NCBI GenBank assembly: GCA_905234765.1
Contig: CAJOIF010000013.1
Location: 1 to 64,000 of the forward strand
Length of the DNA stretch: 64,000 bases
Source: an uncultured Bacteroidales bacterium
Lineage (GTDB): Bacteria > Bacteroidota > Bacteroidia > Bacteroidales > F082
Direction of reading: 5' to 3'
Part shown: piece after piece, positions 23,577-32,351 of the stretch
Position numbering within the stretch: the stretch's first letter is position 1
How the letters are laid out: each line of letters begins with the position of its first letter
Program-made: the position numbers and the translations under genes
The notes under the pieces: model-generated
Seen by the model: only the letters and a program-made list of their open reading frames with translations
What the model was told of the DNA's origin: nothing
The model's database searches: none

Positions 23577-25031
23577 ATGAACAACGACAATTTCGAAACC
23601 TCTTTGAAGGCATGGAATGAAAACGAAAAAGCCGCCAATGAACTTATCAATATCGTTGGTAGGTTATGGTATGACAAGTCAGTGGAACTCATTATGTTAC
23701 GTTCGCTGTTGGTCAACCGTGGATCTGGAAAGATCTTGAACAAGCATCTCCGTGCCGCCAATGTGTTGGGCAAGCCCGTCCGTGTGCAGGACTCGCTGCT
23801 CATTGCCAAGGCACTGCTGGCCGAGAACCTCGCACCCGCCCGCATCGACCTTGGTCGTCTCAACTCGGAATGGACTGACGAGCATGAGAATTACAACAAC
23901 GATGTCACAGCCTTTGTCCGCGACAAGCTCGGCTATATCATTGATGCCGTTCCGCGCAGCAATAAGGTGCAGGATGTCATCCTTTACGGTTTCGGTCGTA
24001 TTGGTCGTATCCTCTGCCGCGAAATGACGGAGATGGCTGGCCGCGGTGATGCCCTTCGCGTCCGCGCCATTGTTACCCGCAAAAATTCGCCCGAAGATAT
24101 CGCCAAACGTATCAACCTTTTCCGCACCGACTCGGTGCACCGTTACTTCCACGGCGTGTGCACACCCGTTGAAGGCGAGAATGCCATGATGGTCAATGGC
24201 CAAAAGATACTCTTCCTCGAAGCCAAGAACCCCGAGGACCTGAATTATGAAGAATATGGTATCCATGATGCTCTGTTGATTGATAACACGGGTGCCTTCC
24301 GCGACAGGGAGTCGCTGGAACGTCACTTGCAAGCCAAGGGCGTGTCCAAGGTGTTGCTCACGGCTCCTGGTAAGGGTGACATCCCGAATGTGGTCTATGG
24401 TGTCAACCAAGACACCCTCGACCTGGAGAACGAGCATGTGTTCTCAGCTGCCAGTTGCACCACCAATGCTATCGTACCTGGCTTGCAGGTTATGCAGAAC
24501 AACTTCGGTATTATCAAGGGCCATATCGAGACCATCCACAGCTACACCAATGACCAGAACCTGTTGGACAACTACCACAAGAAGGAGCGTCGTGGCCGTT
24601 CGGCCCCGTTGAACATGGTCATCACCGAAACGGGTGCTGGCAAGGCTGCTGCCAAGGCTCTGCCTGAGTTGAAAGGCAAACTGACGAGCAACGCCGTACG
24701 TGTTCCTACGCCAGATGTGTCGCTGGCCGTTCTTGCCCTCGACCTTGAGCGTGAAACCACCGTTGAGGAAGTCAACGAGACCTTCCGTAAAGCCTGCTTG
24801 GAGGGCAACCTCATCGAACAGATTCGTTTCAGCAACAACACCGAGTTTGTCTCGAGTGATGGCATCGGCGACAGCTGCGCCTGCATCTTCGACGCCCCGG
24901 CCACCAAGGTCAGCGCCGATGGCAAGACGGTCATCCTATATCTATGGTACGACAACGAGTTCGGCTATAGCAACCAGGTGGTCCGCCTCGCTCGCCACAT
25001 CGGTCAGGTGAAGAGCTATAGATACTATTAA
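23577..25031 (+). CDS. gap: Glyceraldehyde-3-phosphate dehydrogenase, long form
   Basis: This 484-residue enzyme, about 150 longer than the usual 335, has a helical N-terminal extension (residues 1-130). The Rossmann motif GFGRIGR starts at Gly138. The catalytic Cys294 is in SAASCTTNA, and HSYTNDQNLLD and LYLWYDNEFGYSNQV are present. It catalyses NAD(P)-linked oxidation of glyceraldehyde 3-phosphate. The start at 23577 is set by the promoter at 23499-23529. Long forms exist in several phyla; the cofactor and direction of use are not evident here. A strong terminator follows. Confidence 0.95.
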   Translation: MNNDNFETSLKAWNENEKAANELINIVGRLWYDKSVELIMLRSLLVNRGSGKILNKHLRAANVLGKPVRVQDSLLIAKALLAENLAPARIDLGRLNSEWTDEHENYNNDVTAFVRDKLGYIIDAVPRSNKVQDVILYGFGRIGRILCREMTEMAGRGDALRVRAIVTRKNSPEDIAKRINLFRTDSVHRYFHGVCTPVEGENAMMVNGQKILFLEAKNPEDLNYEEYGIHDALLIDNTGAFRDRESLERHLQAKGVSKVLLTAPGKGDIPNVVYGVNQDTLDLENEHVFSAASCTTNAIVPGLQVMQNNFGIIKGHIETIHSYTNDQNLLDNYHKKERRGRSAPLNMVITETGAGKAAAKALPELKGKLTSNAVRVPTPDVSLAVLALDLERETTVEEVNETFRKACLEGNLIEQIRFSNNTEFVSSDGIGDSCACIFDAPATKVSADGKTVILYLWYDNEFGYSNQVVRLARHIGQVKSYRYY

Positions 25032-25056
25032 TCTGGTAAAATCCTATCACATCTTG

Positions 25057-25085
25057 AAAAAGTGTCCCGCGGGACACTTTTTTTT
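25057..25085 (+). terminator. Rho-independent terminator after GAPDH
   Basis: AAAAGTGTCCC/GGGACACTTTT perfect palindrome around a CG centre with a T-run, 26 nt after the GAPDH stop. Confidence 0.92.
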
Positions 25086-25086
25086 G

Positions 25087-25094
25087 TATCTTTG
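25087..25094 (+). promoter_or_regulatory. Putative -7 box for yidC
   Basis: TATCTTTG directly after the terminator T-run, 26 nt before the yidC ATG. Confidence 0.55.
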
Positions 25095-25120
25095 CCGCCT
25101 TATTTGCAATTCAAAACCTA

Positions 25121-27058
25121 ATGAACAATAAAAACACTTTAATCGGTTTTATCCTCATCGCGGCCATCCTTTTCGGCTGGATGTATTTCATGTCTCCTTC
25201 GAAGGAGCAACTTGCCAAGCAACAGCATATTCAAGATTCCATCCGTCAGGCACGGCTGGAGCAGATGGCTTTGGACTCGTTGCGACAAGTCGAACAACAG
25301 CGTCAGGCAGAGGCCTTGGCCCAATTAGCTGATTCGGCTCTTGTCGCCGACACTGACTCGGCTACGCTTGCCAATCAGAAGTCAATTGCCATGCGCGACA
25401 AATACGGTGTCTTCGCATCAGCGGCCGAAGGAGAGGAACGGCTGTTCACCATTGAAAACAAGTTGCAGCGCCTCACGTTCAGCACCAAAGGCGGCTTCTT
25501 GAAACAGGTGGAACTGAAGGATTATAAGACGTATGATTCATTGCCGCTCATTACCTTTGACCCTGAGACGGCCAAGTTTGACCTGTCATTTTTCGCCAAC
25601 AACCGCATCGTCAACACGTCGCAGTTTTACTTCCAGCCTTATCTGAACGGTCGGCCCTATTCGGGTGGTGACATGACGGTAGGAGAGAACGACAGCCTGG
25701 TCTTCGCCCTTCGCCTGCCTACCGACGACGCGCAAAAATATCTCGAATTCGTCTATACGGTGCGTTACGACAACTATATGCTTGATTTCGATATTCACAC
25801 CGTCGGGCTGCGCGATGTGATTGCCACTACTGCCGATTACCTGACTATCGACTGGGCGGTAGACATGATGAAGCAGGAAAAGAGCACCGACCGTTTCGCC
25901 GATGAGTCGGTGTATTACCGCTCACTCAACGACAAGGACGTCGACTATCTTGCCGTGAACAAGGACAGCGAGCAAACCGTTACCCATAAGTTGAAATGGG
26001 TGTCGTTCAAGCAGCGTTTCTTCTGTAATGTGATTGTCGCCAAGAAAGAGTTTGAGAACGGCCGTATGGCCATGCAGACCCGCAAGTCAAGCAACCCGCG
26101 CTATTTCAAGTCGATGTCAGCGAACATTGAGATTCCTTACGACGTGAGGACAGAGGACAACGTCATCCCGATGCAGCTTTATTTCGGCCCCAACCATTTC
26201 AAGACCCTGCGTGCCTATGGCATCGGATTGCAGGACCAAATCAATTTGGGTCGGTTCTTCCTCATCAGATGGATTAATTATGGTGTCATAGCCGTGTTCA
26301 ACTGGTTGAGTAGCTACGGATGGAATTATGGTATCGTCATTCTCATCCTGACCATCCTTATCAAAACCTTGCTCTTCCCCTTGGCGTTCAAGTCATACAA
26401 ATCATCGGCCATCACCCGCGTTTTGAAACCCGAAATGGAAGCCATCAACGAGAAATACCCCAAGGAAGAGGATGCCATGAAGAAACAACAGGCCGTGCTG
26501 AACCTGCAACGTCAGGCTGGTGTGAGTCCTGCCTCGGGATGCCTGCCTGCTTTGCTGCAGTTCCCCATCCTCATCGCCATCTTCCGTTTCTTCCCTGCCA
26601 GTATTGAGTTGCGTCAGCAACCTTTCCTTTGGGCTGACGACCTTTCCACTTACGACAGCATCCTTGAGTTCCCCAAGATTCTTGGCATGGACCACCTTAG
26701 CCTGTTCACCTTGCTCATGACCATCACTACGTTCATCTACACCTACGTTAATAACAAGCAGATGGATTACTCGAGCAACCCGCAGATGAAACCCATGAAG
26801 TGGATGATGTATCTGATGCCCATCATGTTCTTCGGTATCTTCAACAACTATTCATCGGGATTGAGTTATTACTACATGCTGGTCAATATCATCACCTTTA
26901 TCCAGATGTTCATATTCCGTAAGATGATCAATGAGGATAAGGTGCGTGCCACCATCGAGGAGAACAAACGCAAACCCCAGAAGAAGTCAAACTTCATGAA
27001 ACGTTTGGAGGAGGCGCAGAAACAGCAGGCCAAGATGCAACAACACAAAGGACACTAA
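25121..27058 (+). CDS. yidC: Membrane protein insertase YidC
   Basis: This 645-residue inner-membrane protein inserts and folds membrane proteins, with or without SecYEG. It has an N-terminal TM segment (residues 5-25), a charged coiled region, a periplasmic beta domain (about residues 85-360), and the conserved C-terminal five-TM core with LILTILIKTLLFPLAFKSYK, GCLPALLQFPILIAIFRFFP and the MPIMFFGIFNNYSSGLSYYY helix. The C-terminal tail is basic. It heads an apparent operon with the DUF2750 gene (3 nt gap) and trkH. Confidence 0.97.
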   Translation: MNNKNTLIGFILIAAILFGWMYFMSPSKEQLAKQQHIQDSIRQARLEQMALDSLRQVEQQRQAEALAQLADSALVADTDSATLANQKSIAMRDKYGVFASAAEGEERLFTIENKLQRLTFSTKGGFLKQVELKDYKTYDSLPLITFDPETAKFDLSFFANNRIVNTSQFYFQPYLNGRPYSGGDMTVGENDSLVFALRLPTDDAQKYLEFVYTVRYDNYMLDFDIHTVGLRDVIATTADYLTIDWAVDMMKQEKSTDRFADESVYYRSLNDKDVDYLAVNKDSEQTVTHKLKWVSFKQRFFCNVIVAKKEFENGRMAMQTRKSSNPRYFKSMSANIEIPYDVRTEDNVIPMQLYFGPNHFKTLRAYGIGLQDQINLGRFFLIRWINYGVIAVFNWLSSYGWNYGIVILILTILIKTLLFPLAFKSYKSSAITRVLKPEMEAINEKYPKEEDAMKKQQAVLNLQRQAGVSPASGCLPALLQFPILIAIFRFFPASIELRQQPFLWADDLSTYDSILEFPKILGMDHLSLFTLLMTITTFIYTYVNNKQMDYSSNPQMKPMKWMMYLMPIMFFGIFNNYSSGLSYYYMLVNIITFIQMFIFRKMINEDKVRATIEENKRKPQKKSNFMKRLEEAQKQQAKMQQHKGH

Positions 27059-27061
27059 GCC

Positions 27062-27469
27062 ATGGAAAACAAACTCGAACAATTCATCGCAGCAATTCTT
27101 GAGACGCGGAAGGTGTGGCTCTTGGAGGCAAAGGAAGGCTTCTTCGCCATGTTGGAAGACAACGATGGTGAGCCGTACATTCCGCTTTGGGAATCGGAGG
27201 CCTTGGCGAGAAAGGCCGCCCAAGGTGACTGGGAAGGCTATACTGTGACAGACATGGGCTTCTCAGAGTTGGAGCATTGGCTGAAAGAGTTGGCCGCAGA
27301 CGAAATCGACATCGCGGTGTCGCCCGAGGCCGATGGTGAGATTACGGCCATTGCCTCGGAGAAGTTCAGGACGTGGCTGAAACCCTACGACGACCATTCC
27401 TACAAAGAAGAGGATGACGACGAGGACGATTTCGACTATGGCGACGGTTGGGCACAACCGTGGCAATGA
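27062..27469 (+). CDS. DUF2750 family protein
   Basis: This 135-residue cytosolic protein has the DUF2750 pattern: TRKVWLLEAKEGFFAMLEDN, then IPLWESEALARKAA, then SELEHWLKELAADEIDIAV. The C-terminal 25 residues are extremely acidic (EEDDDEDDFDYG). The function is unknown. It is placed tightly between yidC (3 nt) and trkH (9 nt), so it is in their operon. Confidence 0.85.
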   Translation: MENKLEQFIAAILETRKVWLLEAKEGFFAMLEDNDGEPYIPLWESEALARKAAQGDWEGYTVTDMGFSELEHWLKELAADEIDIAVSPEADGEITAIASEKFRTWLKPYDDHSYKEEDDDEDDFDYGDGWAQPWQ

Positions 27470-27478
27470 TGAAGAAAC

Positions 27479-28978
27479 ATGAAAAGCAAGCTGTTTGGTG
27501 TCCTGTTACTGATTGAGGCAGCGGCATTGCTGCTGACCGCAGCGGTGGCGTGGCATTATCAGCGTGTGACGGGGGAGAGTGATTCCCGTTGTTTTCTTCT
27601 CACGGCAGCCTTGGCGGGCAGCGTCGGATTGTTGCTTTTCAACATAGGACGCAAAGGTCATAAAGTCTTGCAAATCCGTGATTCTTTCATGGTAGTGGCA
27701 CTTTCATGGCTGCTTTTCTCCTTCTTTGGGATGCTGCCGTTTTTGATGTACGGCACGGTTGACAACGTCACCGATGCGTTTTTTGAGACCATGTCGGGCT
27801 TTTCGACCACGGGTGCCACCATTCTTAACAATATTGATTCCCAGCCGCACGGTATCCTGTTTTGGCGCAGCCTGATGCAGTGGTTAGGCGGTTTGGGTGT
27901 AGTGGTGTTCACTTTGGCATTCATCCCAATGGTGGCAAAAGGCTCGAAGAAGATGTCGCTTTTTGCTGCCGAAGCCCCTGGATTGAGCGTTGAGAAATTG
28001 GCGCCTACCATGCAGGCTACGTCACGCTTGCTGTGGATTATCTATATCGTGTTGACCCTGTTATGCGCCTTGATGTATTATCTAGGCCCAATGGATAGGT
28101 TTGATGCTGTGTGTCATGCGCTTACTACCATTGCTACGGGCGGTTTTAGTACCCATCAAGCCAGCATCGGGTTCTTCCATTCGCATTATGTAGAGTGGGT
28201 ATGCATCGTGTTTATGCTCCTTTCGGGTGTCAATTTCGCGATGTATTATTTCCTGTTCAACCGTCGCTTTGACGTGATTCGGCGCAATGAGGAGTTGCGT
28301 TGGTATTTGGTCGGCATCTTTGGGTTTATGCTGTTGTTTGTCATCCTGTTTTATTTCGCTCCCCGTTTTGGTCTTAGCACCGAAGAACAGTTGGCCGCGT
28401 ATCCCCAGACTTGGGACGAGCGCGTTCGCACCTCGTTGTTCCATGTGGTGGCATTGCTGTCGAACACAGGTTTTCAGGGCAGCAACTATGACTACGACCT
28501 TTGGGGTCGTCTCTTCCTTATCCCGACAGTACTGCTGATGATTGTGGGTGGTTGCGCAGGTTCTACGAGCGGTGGCATCAAGATGGTGCGTGTCATCGTA
28601 TTGCTGAGGTATGTCAAGAAGACCGTCAACGAGCTGATACACTCTTCGAGTATGTACACGATCAAGGTGTCGGGACAGATTGTCGACGATTTGGCGGTGA
28701 AACGCGTGGTGTCCTTTTTCTCCCTATTCATCCTGCTCTTTATGGGCAATGTGGTGCTGCTCACGGGGACGGGAATGGGCATGGAAGAATCGGCCATTTC
28801 GTTCCTGACCTGTTTCAGTAACTATGGCCCAGGCTCAGGTATTACAGGACCTAGCGGTACTTTTGCCAATATCCCAGATTTTGCCAAATGGCTGCTTTCC
28901 TTTGATATGCTGGTGGGACGTCTGGAAATCACCACTGTCCTGCTGCTCTTTTCTCGCAATTTCTGGCTTGCGAAATAA
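27479..28978 (+). CDS. trkH: Trk-type potassium uptake protein TrkH
   Basis: This 499-residue K+ channel subunit carries four selectivity-filter repeats. The first lies in the MSGFSTTGATIL segment, the second in HALTTIATGGFSTH, the third in VALLSNTGFQGSNYD and the fourth in CFSNYGPGSGITGP. GGCAGSTSGGIKMVRV is also family-typical. The partner TrkA is not in the window. It is the last gene of the yidC operon and converges with the GH109 gene, only 4 nt between stops. Confidence 0.95.
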   Translation: MKSKLFGVLLLIEAAALLLTAAVAWHYQRVTGESDSRCFLLTAALAGSVGLLLFNIGRKGHKVLQIRDSFMVVALSWLLFSFFGMLPFLMYGTVDNVTDAFFETMSGFSTTGATILNNIDSQPHGILFWRSLMQWLGGLGVVVFTLAFIPMVAKGSKKMSLFAAEAPGLSVEKLAPTMQATSRLLWIIYIVLTLLCALMYYLGPMDRFDAVCHALTTIATGGFSTHQASIGFFHSHYVEWVCIVFMLLSGVNFAMYYFLFNRRFDVIRRNEELRWYLVGIFGFMLLFVILFYFAPRFGLSTEEQLAAYPQTWDERVRTSLFHVVALLSNTGFQGSNYDYDLWGRLFLIPTVLLMIVGGCAGSTSGGIKMVRVIVLLRYVKKTVNELIHSSSMYTIKVSGQIVDDLAVKRVVSFFSLFILLFMGNVVLLTGTGMGMEESAISFLTCFSNYGPGSGITGPSGTFANIPDFAKWLLSFDMLVGRLEITTVLLLFSRNFWLAK

Positions 28979-28982
28979 CGGT

Positions 28983-30407
28983 TTATTCGGCGTGTTTGTA
29001 ACCTTGGACTTTGTCCCAGTCGCCGCGCGTGAAGTCGGGCATGTACACTGGCATTCCACCGTTGGTGATGGAGGCTGCTGTCAGCTCGCCGAGGCATGAC
29101 CATTCGGCGGCATCGTAGACGTCTTGGTCGAGCGGCAGGCCGTGGTGCAGGCAATAGATGAGTCGGTAGTCCATGATGAAGTCCATGCCGCCGTGACCGC
29201 CCACTTCCTTGGCTTTTTCCTCGATTTCAACAGCGATAGGATGGAGGTAGTCTTTCAAAAGTTTGTCGCGCACGTCGGCAGGTACAAATCCGTGTGGGTT
29301 CAGGTGTTGCCCTTCGGCGAGGAAACCTGCGGGCAACTTGTCATCAAGCAAGGTGAAACCCGCTGAAGGGTATTTGTTCGCAAAACCCTCAGTGCCAGTG
29401 AGCTGATACAAGCGGTTATAAGGCCTATAAGTGTAGACGTCATGTTCGATGAGCAGGGTCTTGCCCTTTTCAGTCTGAATCATGGTGGTGGTCATGTCGC
29501 CATTGGCGAATTCGTCGGTGCCCATCATTTCCTGTGCGACTTTCTTGCCTTTGTAGGACGGTGTGCTCATGCTGACCAAGGTCTTCATGCGGTCGCCGCG
29601 GTGGATATTGAAGGCTTGGCAGAGGGGCCCGAGGCCGTGGGTAGGATAGACATCACCTGAATGGCTTTGGTTGAACTCAAGGCGCCAGTTCTCGTAATAT
29701 TCGTGCCAGTAGGGCTCCAGATTGTGGATATAGGCACCTTCTCCGTGGATGAGTTCGCCGAACATACCTTTTTGGGCCATGTTGAGTGCAGTCAGTTCGA
29801 AAAAGTCATAACAGCAGTTTTCGAGCATCATGCAATGGCGTTGGGTTTGCTCAGCCACGTCGACGAGTTGCCAGCATTCTTCTATGGAGGTTGCGGCAGG
29901 CACTTCTACAGCCACGTGTTTGCCGTGTTGCATGGCGTAGATAGCCATCATGACGTGGGTCTGCCAGTTGGTGCAGATGTAGACGAGGTCGATGTCATCG
30001 CGCTCGCAGAGTTCGCGCCAGGCTTCACGGCCCGTATAGGCGGTGGCGCGTGGCAGTCCTCTGGCTTCCAGGATGTTGGTCTGCACGGCTTCGACGCGGT
30101 CAGGCTCAATGTCGCAGAGAGCTACGACGGTCACGCCATCGATGTAGGTGATACGATCCACGGCATCATAGCCGCGCATACCTAATCCGATGTAGCCGAT
30201 ACGGACGTTCTCGATGGGGTCGACGGCGAGTTGAAGGACACTCTTTTGTCCTTCGATGCGTTGTGGCTCGTCGAAGACGATGGTGTTGTGGACGATAGAG
30301 TAATTTCCCATGCGCACTTGATCTTGCGATTGTGATTGTTGGCAGCATGAGGTGGCCAAAGTCAATAAAACCAGGCCAAAGATGAGGTGTAAAATCTTGT
30401 TTTTCAT
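28983..30407 (-). CDS. GH109 lipoprotein, predicted NAD-dependent alpha-N-acetylgalactosaminidase
   Basis: This 474-residue Gfo/Idh/MocA-fold protein has a lipobox (LATSC) and the Rossmann motif GYIGLGMRGYD. YICTNWQTHV, the EVPAA stretch, GDVYPTHGLGP and HGGMDF are typical of GH109. Family members remove terminal alpha-GalNAc by transient oxidation with a bound NAD+. It probably works on the cell surface or in the periplasm. It is divergent from an N-acetylhexosamine kinase-like gene, which would phosphorylate the released sugar. The promoter box is at 30431-30438. Confidence 0.9.
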   Translation of the reverse strand: MKNKILHLIFGLVLLTLATSCCQQSQSQDQVRMGNYSIVHNTIVFDEPQRIEGQKSVLQLAVDPIENVRIGYIGLGMRGYDAVDRITYIDGVTVVALCDIEPDRVEAVQTNILEARGLPRATAYTGREAWRELCERDDIDLVYICTNWQTHVMMAIYAMQHGKHVAVEVPAATSIEECWQLVDVAEQTQRHCMMLENCCYDFFELTALNMAQKGMFGELIHGEGAYIHNLEPYWHEYYENWRLEFNQSHSGDVYPTHGLGPLCQAFNIHRGDRMKTLVSMSTPSYKGKKVAQEMMGTDEFANGDMTTTMIQTEKGKTLLIEHDVYTYRPYNRLYQLTGTEGFANKYPSAGFTLLDDKLPAGFLAEGQHLNPHGFVPADVRDKLLKDYLHPIAVEIEEKAKEVGGHGGMDFIMDYRLIYCLHHGLPLDQDVYDAAEWSCLGELTAASITNGGMPVYMPDFTRGDWDKVQGYKHAE

Positions 30408-30430
30408 AGGATGATGAATTATTTTGAAAG

Positions 30431-30438
30431 CAAAATTA
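30431..30438 (-). promoter_or_regulatory. Putative -7 box for the GH109 gene
   Basis: Minus-strand TAATTTTG, 23 nt before the ATG at 30407. Confidence 0.5.
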
Positions 30439-30449
30439 GAAAAAATCCC

Positions 30450-30457
30450 TATCTTCG
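30450..30457 (+). promoter_or_regulatory. Putative -7 box for the NahK-like gene
   Basis: TATCTTCG, one mismatch from TAnnTTTG, 17 nt before the ATG at 30475; divergent from the GH109 promoter. Confidence 0.4.
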
Positions 30458-30474
30458 CAAATAATTTTTATCTC

Positions 30475-31548
30475 ATGAACGCACTTTTCAACATCGCAGG
30501 CCACTTTATCGACCAGAATGCCATCACAAGTATTGAGCCTTTGGGCAATGGCCTCATCAACGACACCTATAAAATAATAAAGGACGGCACGCCCAAATAT
30601 GTGTTGCAGCGCATCAATAACGCTGTTTTCACGGATGTGGACATGCTGCAGAACAACATTGAAGCTGTGACGAATCACATTCGACAGAAATATGAAAACC
30701 AGGGTGTTAAAGACGTCGATCGAAGGGTCTTGCGTTTTCTTAAGGCCGACACGGGCAAGACTTATGTCGTTGAGGATGGAAAATATTGGCGTGTAATGGA
30801 TTTCATTGCCGACAGCTACACCTACGAGGCCGTCACGCCTGAATATGCTTATTACGCCGGTCGTTCCTTTGGCGATTTCGAGTCGTTGCTGACGGATTTG
30901 GAGGCTCCGATAGGGGAAATCATTCCGGATTTCCACAACATTGAGTTCCGCCTGAAACAGATGGAGGATGCTATTGTAGAAGATCGAGTGGGACAAATGC
31001 GCGAGGTGGAGGTGCAGAAGTTCGTGGACAAGATTAGGGCGGTGGCCGACGAGATGTGTTTGGCTGAGAGGCTGTTCCGTGAGGGCAAGTTGCCGAAGCG
31101 TATCTGTCACTGCGATACCAAGGTGAACAATATGCTCTTCGATAAGGATGGCAATGTATTGTGTATCATTGATTTGGATACCATAATGCCGAGCTTCGTC
31201 TTCTCGGATTTTGGCGACTTTTTGCGTTCGGCGGCCAGTACGGGTGCCGAAGATGAACCCGATTTGGACAACATACATTTCAACATGGATGTTTTCAAGG
31301 CCTTTGCAAAAGGCTATCTGGAAGGTACTAAGTCGTTCTTGCTACCCATTGAGAGGGAGAATTTACCCTATGCGGCAACGTTGTTCCCATACATGCAGGC
31401 CGTGCGTTTTCTCACGGATTACATCAATGGCAACACCTATTATAAGATTAAATATGCCCACCATAATCTGGTCCGTACGCGGGCGCAATGGAGACTTTAT
31501 GAAGAGGCTGTTGCAAAACTGGACGAAATGAAACGAATCATTTTATGA
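30475..31548 (+). CDS. N-acetylhexosamine 1-kinase-like phosphotransferase
   Basis: This 357-residue aminoglycoside-phosphotransferase-fold kinase has the nucleotide-binding start IEPLGNGLINDTYKI and VLQRINNAVFTDVDMLQNNI, which resemble Bifidobacterium NahK. The catalytic loop HCDTKVNNML and the metal Asp in IIDLDTIM complete the kinase core. Homologues in Bacteroidales are sometimes mislabelled mucin desulfatase. The likely reaction is ATP-dependent C1 phosphorylation of GalNAc or GlcNAc, which fits the GH109 neighbour. The start is at 30475, downstream of a promoter-like box. It converges with the next gene and overlaps it by 11 nt. Confidence 0.85.
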   Translation: MNALFNIAGHFIDQNAITSIEPLGNGLINDTYKIIKDGTPKYVLQRINNAVFTDVDMLQNNIEAVTNHIRQKYENQGVKDVDRRVLRFLKADTGKTYVVEDGKYWRVMDFIADSYTYEAVTPEYAYYAGRSFGDFESLLTDLEAPIGEIIPDFHNIEFRLKQMEDAIVEDRVGQMREVEVQKFVDKIRAVADEMCLAERLFREGKLPKRICHCDTKVNNMLFDKDGNVLCIIDLDTIMPSFVFSDFGDFLRSAASTGAEDEPDLDNIHFNMDVFKAFAKGYLEGTKSFLLPIERENLPYAATLFPYMQAVRFLTDYINGNTYYKIKYAHHNLVRTRAQWRLYEEAVAKLDEMKRIIL

Positions 31549-32269
31549 CCAAAGGGATTTGTCGCGCCCGTATCTTCTTGGCAATGATGCGTTTGTCCTT
31601 GTTGAGGACATAAAGCAAGGGCGTAGCTTCGATATCGTAAAGGTCGAACAATGCCTGGTGATCCAATCCGCCCGAGCTAGGGTTCATGTCTATGGCTAGC
31701 ACTGTGATTTCGGGATGCATGGCGCAGACCGAATCGAGGGAGCGTTGTTCTTGATGGCACACATCGCAGTCGTGGTCATGGAAAAACAGCACCGTGTATT
31801 CGCTTTTAATGGATTGTAAGTCAATGGAATCATTGATGGAGAAATTGGGAGCTGTGTTGAACATGGCCAACGGGCGCAGGCGTTCTGCTTTCTCGCGAAT
31901 TAGGGTCAAGTTGGTTTCGTTCAATTCCTTGATTTTCAGTTTTGAGAAGTATTCATCATAGAGGTAGACGAATACTTGGTCTTGACTCATGTATTCAGGA
32001 TGGTGATATTTCTCCAGCAGATGCCAAAGAATGAAGTCGCGAAGGCTGGTGTTATTTTCAGTCCTTTCAACCAATTTATTGATTTCCAACGTAATGGAAT
32101 CGGGTAGGGGAACCACTAGTTTATCGAAATAAAAATCTATCTGCGAAGCCAAGATTGGGTTGTTGTTTGTGGGTCCGTCGAAGGTCTCGATACCGTCCCA
32201 GAAATGGGCGTTTTGGGCGAAGCCAAGGCTTGAGACAAACAGCAGCAAGATGACCAATTTCGATTTCAT
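31538..32269 (-). CDS. Thioredoxin-like exported protein (DUF5106-like)
   Basis: This 243-residue protein has a signal peptide ending GFAQ. A helical N-terminal domain (residues 20-140) matches Bacteroidota DUF5106. A thioredoxin-like domain with CDVC in the HDHDCDVCHQEQ segment and the cis-Pro ATPLLYV follows. It is likely a periplasmic thiol-disulfide protein; the partner is unknown. The -7 box ends 4 nt before the ATG, so the transcript is probably leaderless. Its 3' end overlaps the NahK-like gene by 11 nt. Confidence 0.85.
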   Translation of the reverse strand: MKSKLVILLLFVSSLGFAQNAHFWDGIETFDGPTNNNPILASQIDFYFDKLVVPLPDSITLEINKLVERTENNTSLRDFILWHLLEKYHHPEYMSQDQVFVYLYDEYFSKLKIKELNETNLTLIREKAERLRPLAMFNTAPNFSINDSIDLQSIKSEYTVLFFHDHDCDVCHQEQRSLDSVCAMHPEITVLAIDMNPSSGGLDHQALFDLYDIEATPLLYVLNKDKRIIAKKIRARQIPLVIK

Positions 32270-32273
32270 GGTG

Positions 32274-32281
32274 CAAAAATA
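32274..32281 (-). promoter_or_regulatory. Putative -7 box (leaderless) for the thioredoxin-like gene
   Basis: Minus-strand TATTTTTG four nt before the ATG at 32269. The 15 bases around it are identical to those at the aat start (12169-12183). Confidence 0.55.
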
Positions 32282-32325
32282 AAAACAATTGACTTACTTC
32301 GTTTCGCCGAATCTAAAGATTTCAT

Positions 32326-32333
32326 TAAATTTG
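32326..32333 (+). promoter_or_regulatory. Putative -7 box for the endonuclease/phosphatase gene
   Basis: TAAATTTG, 18 nt before the ATG at 32352, downstream of earlier in-frame codons. Confidence 0.5.
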
Positions 32334-32351
32334 CAGCGAATTATTGTTGCT

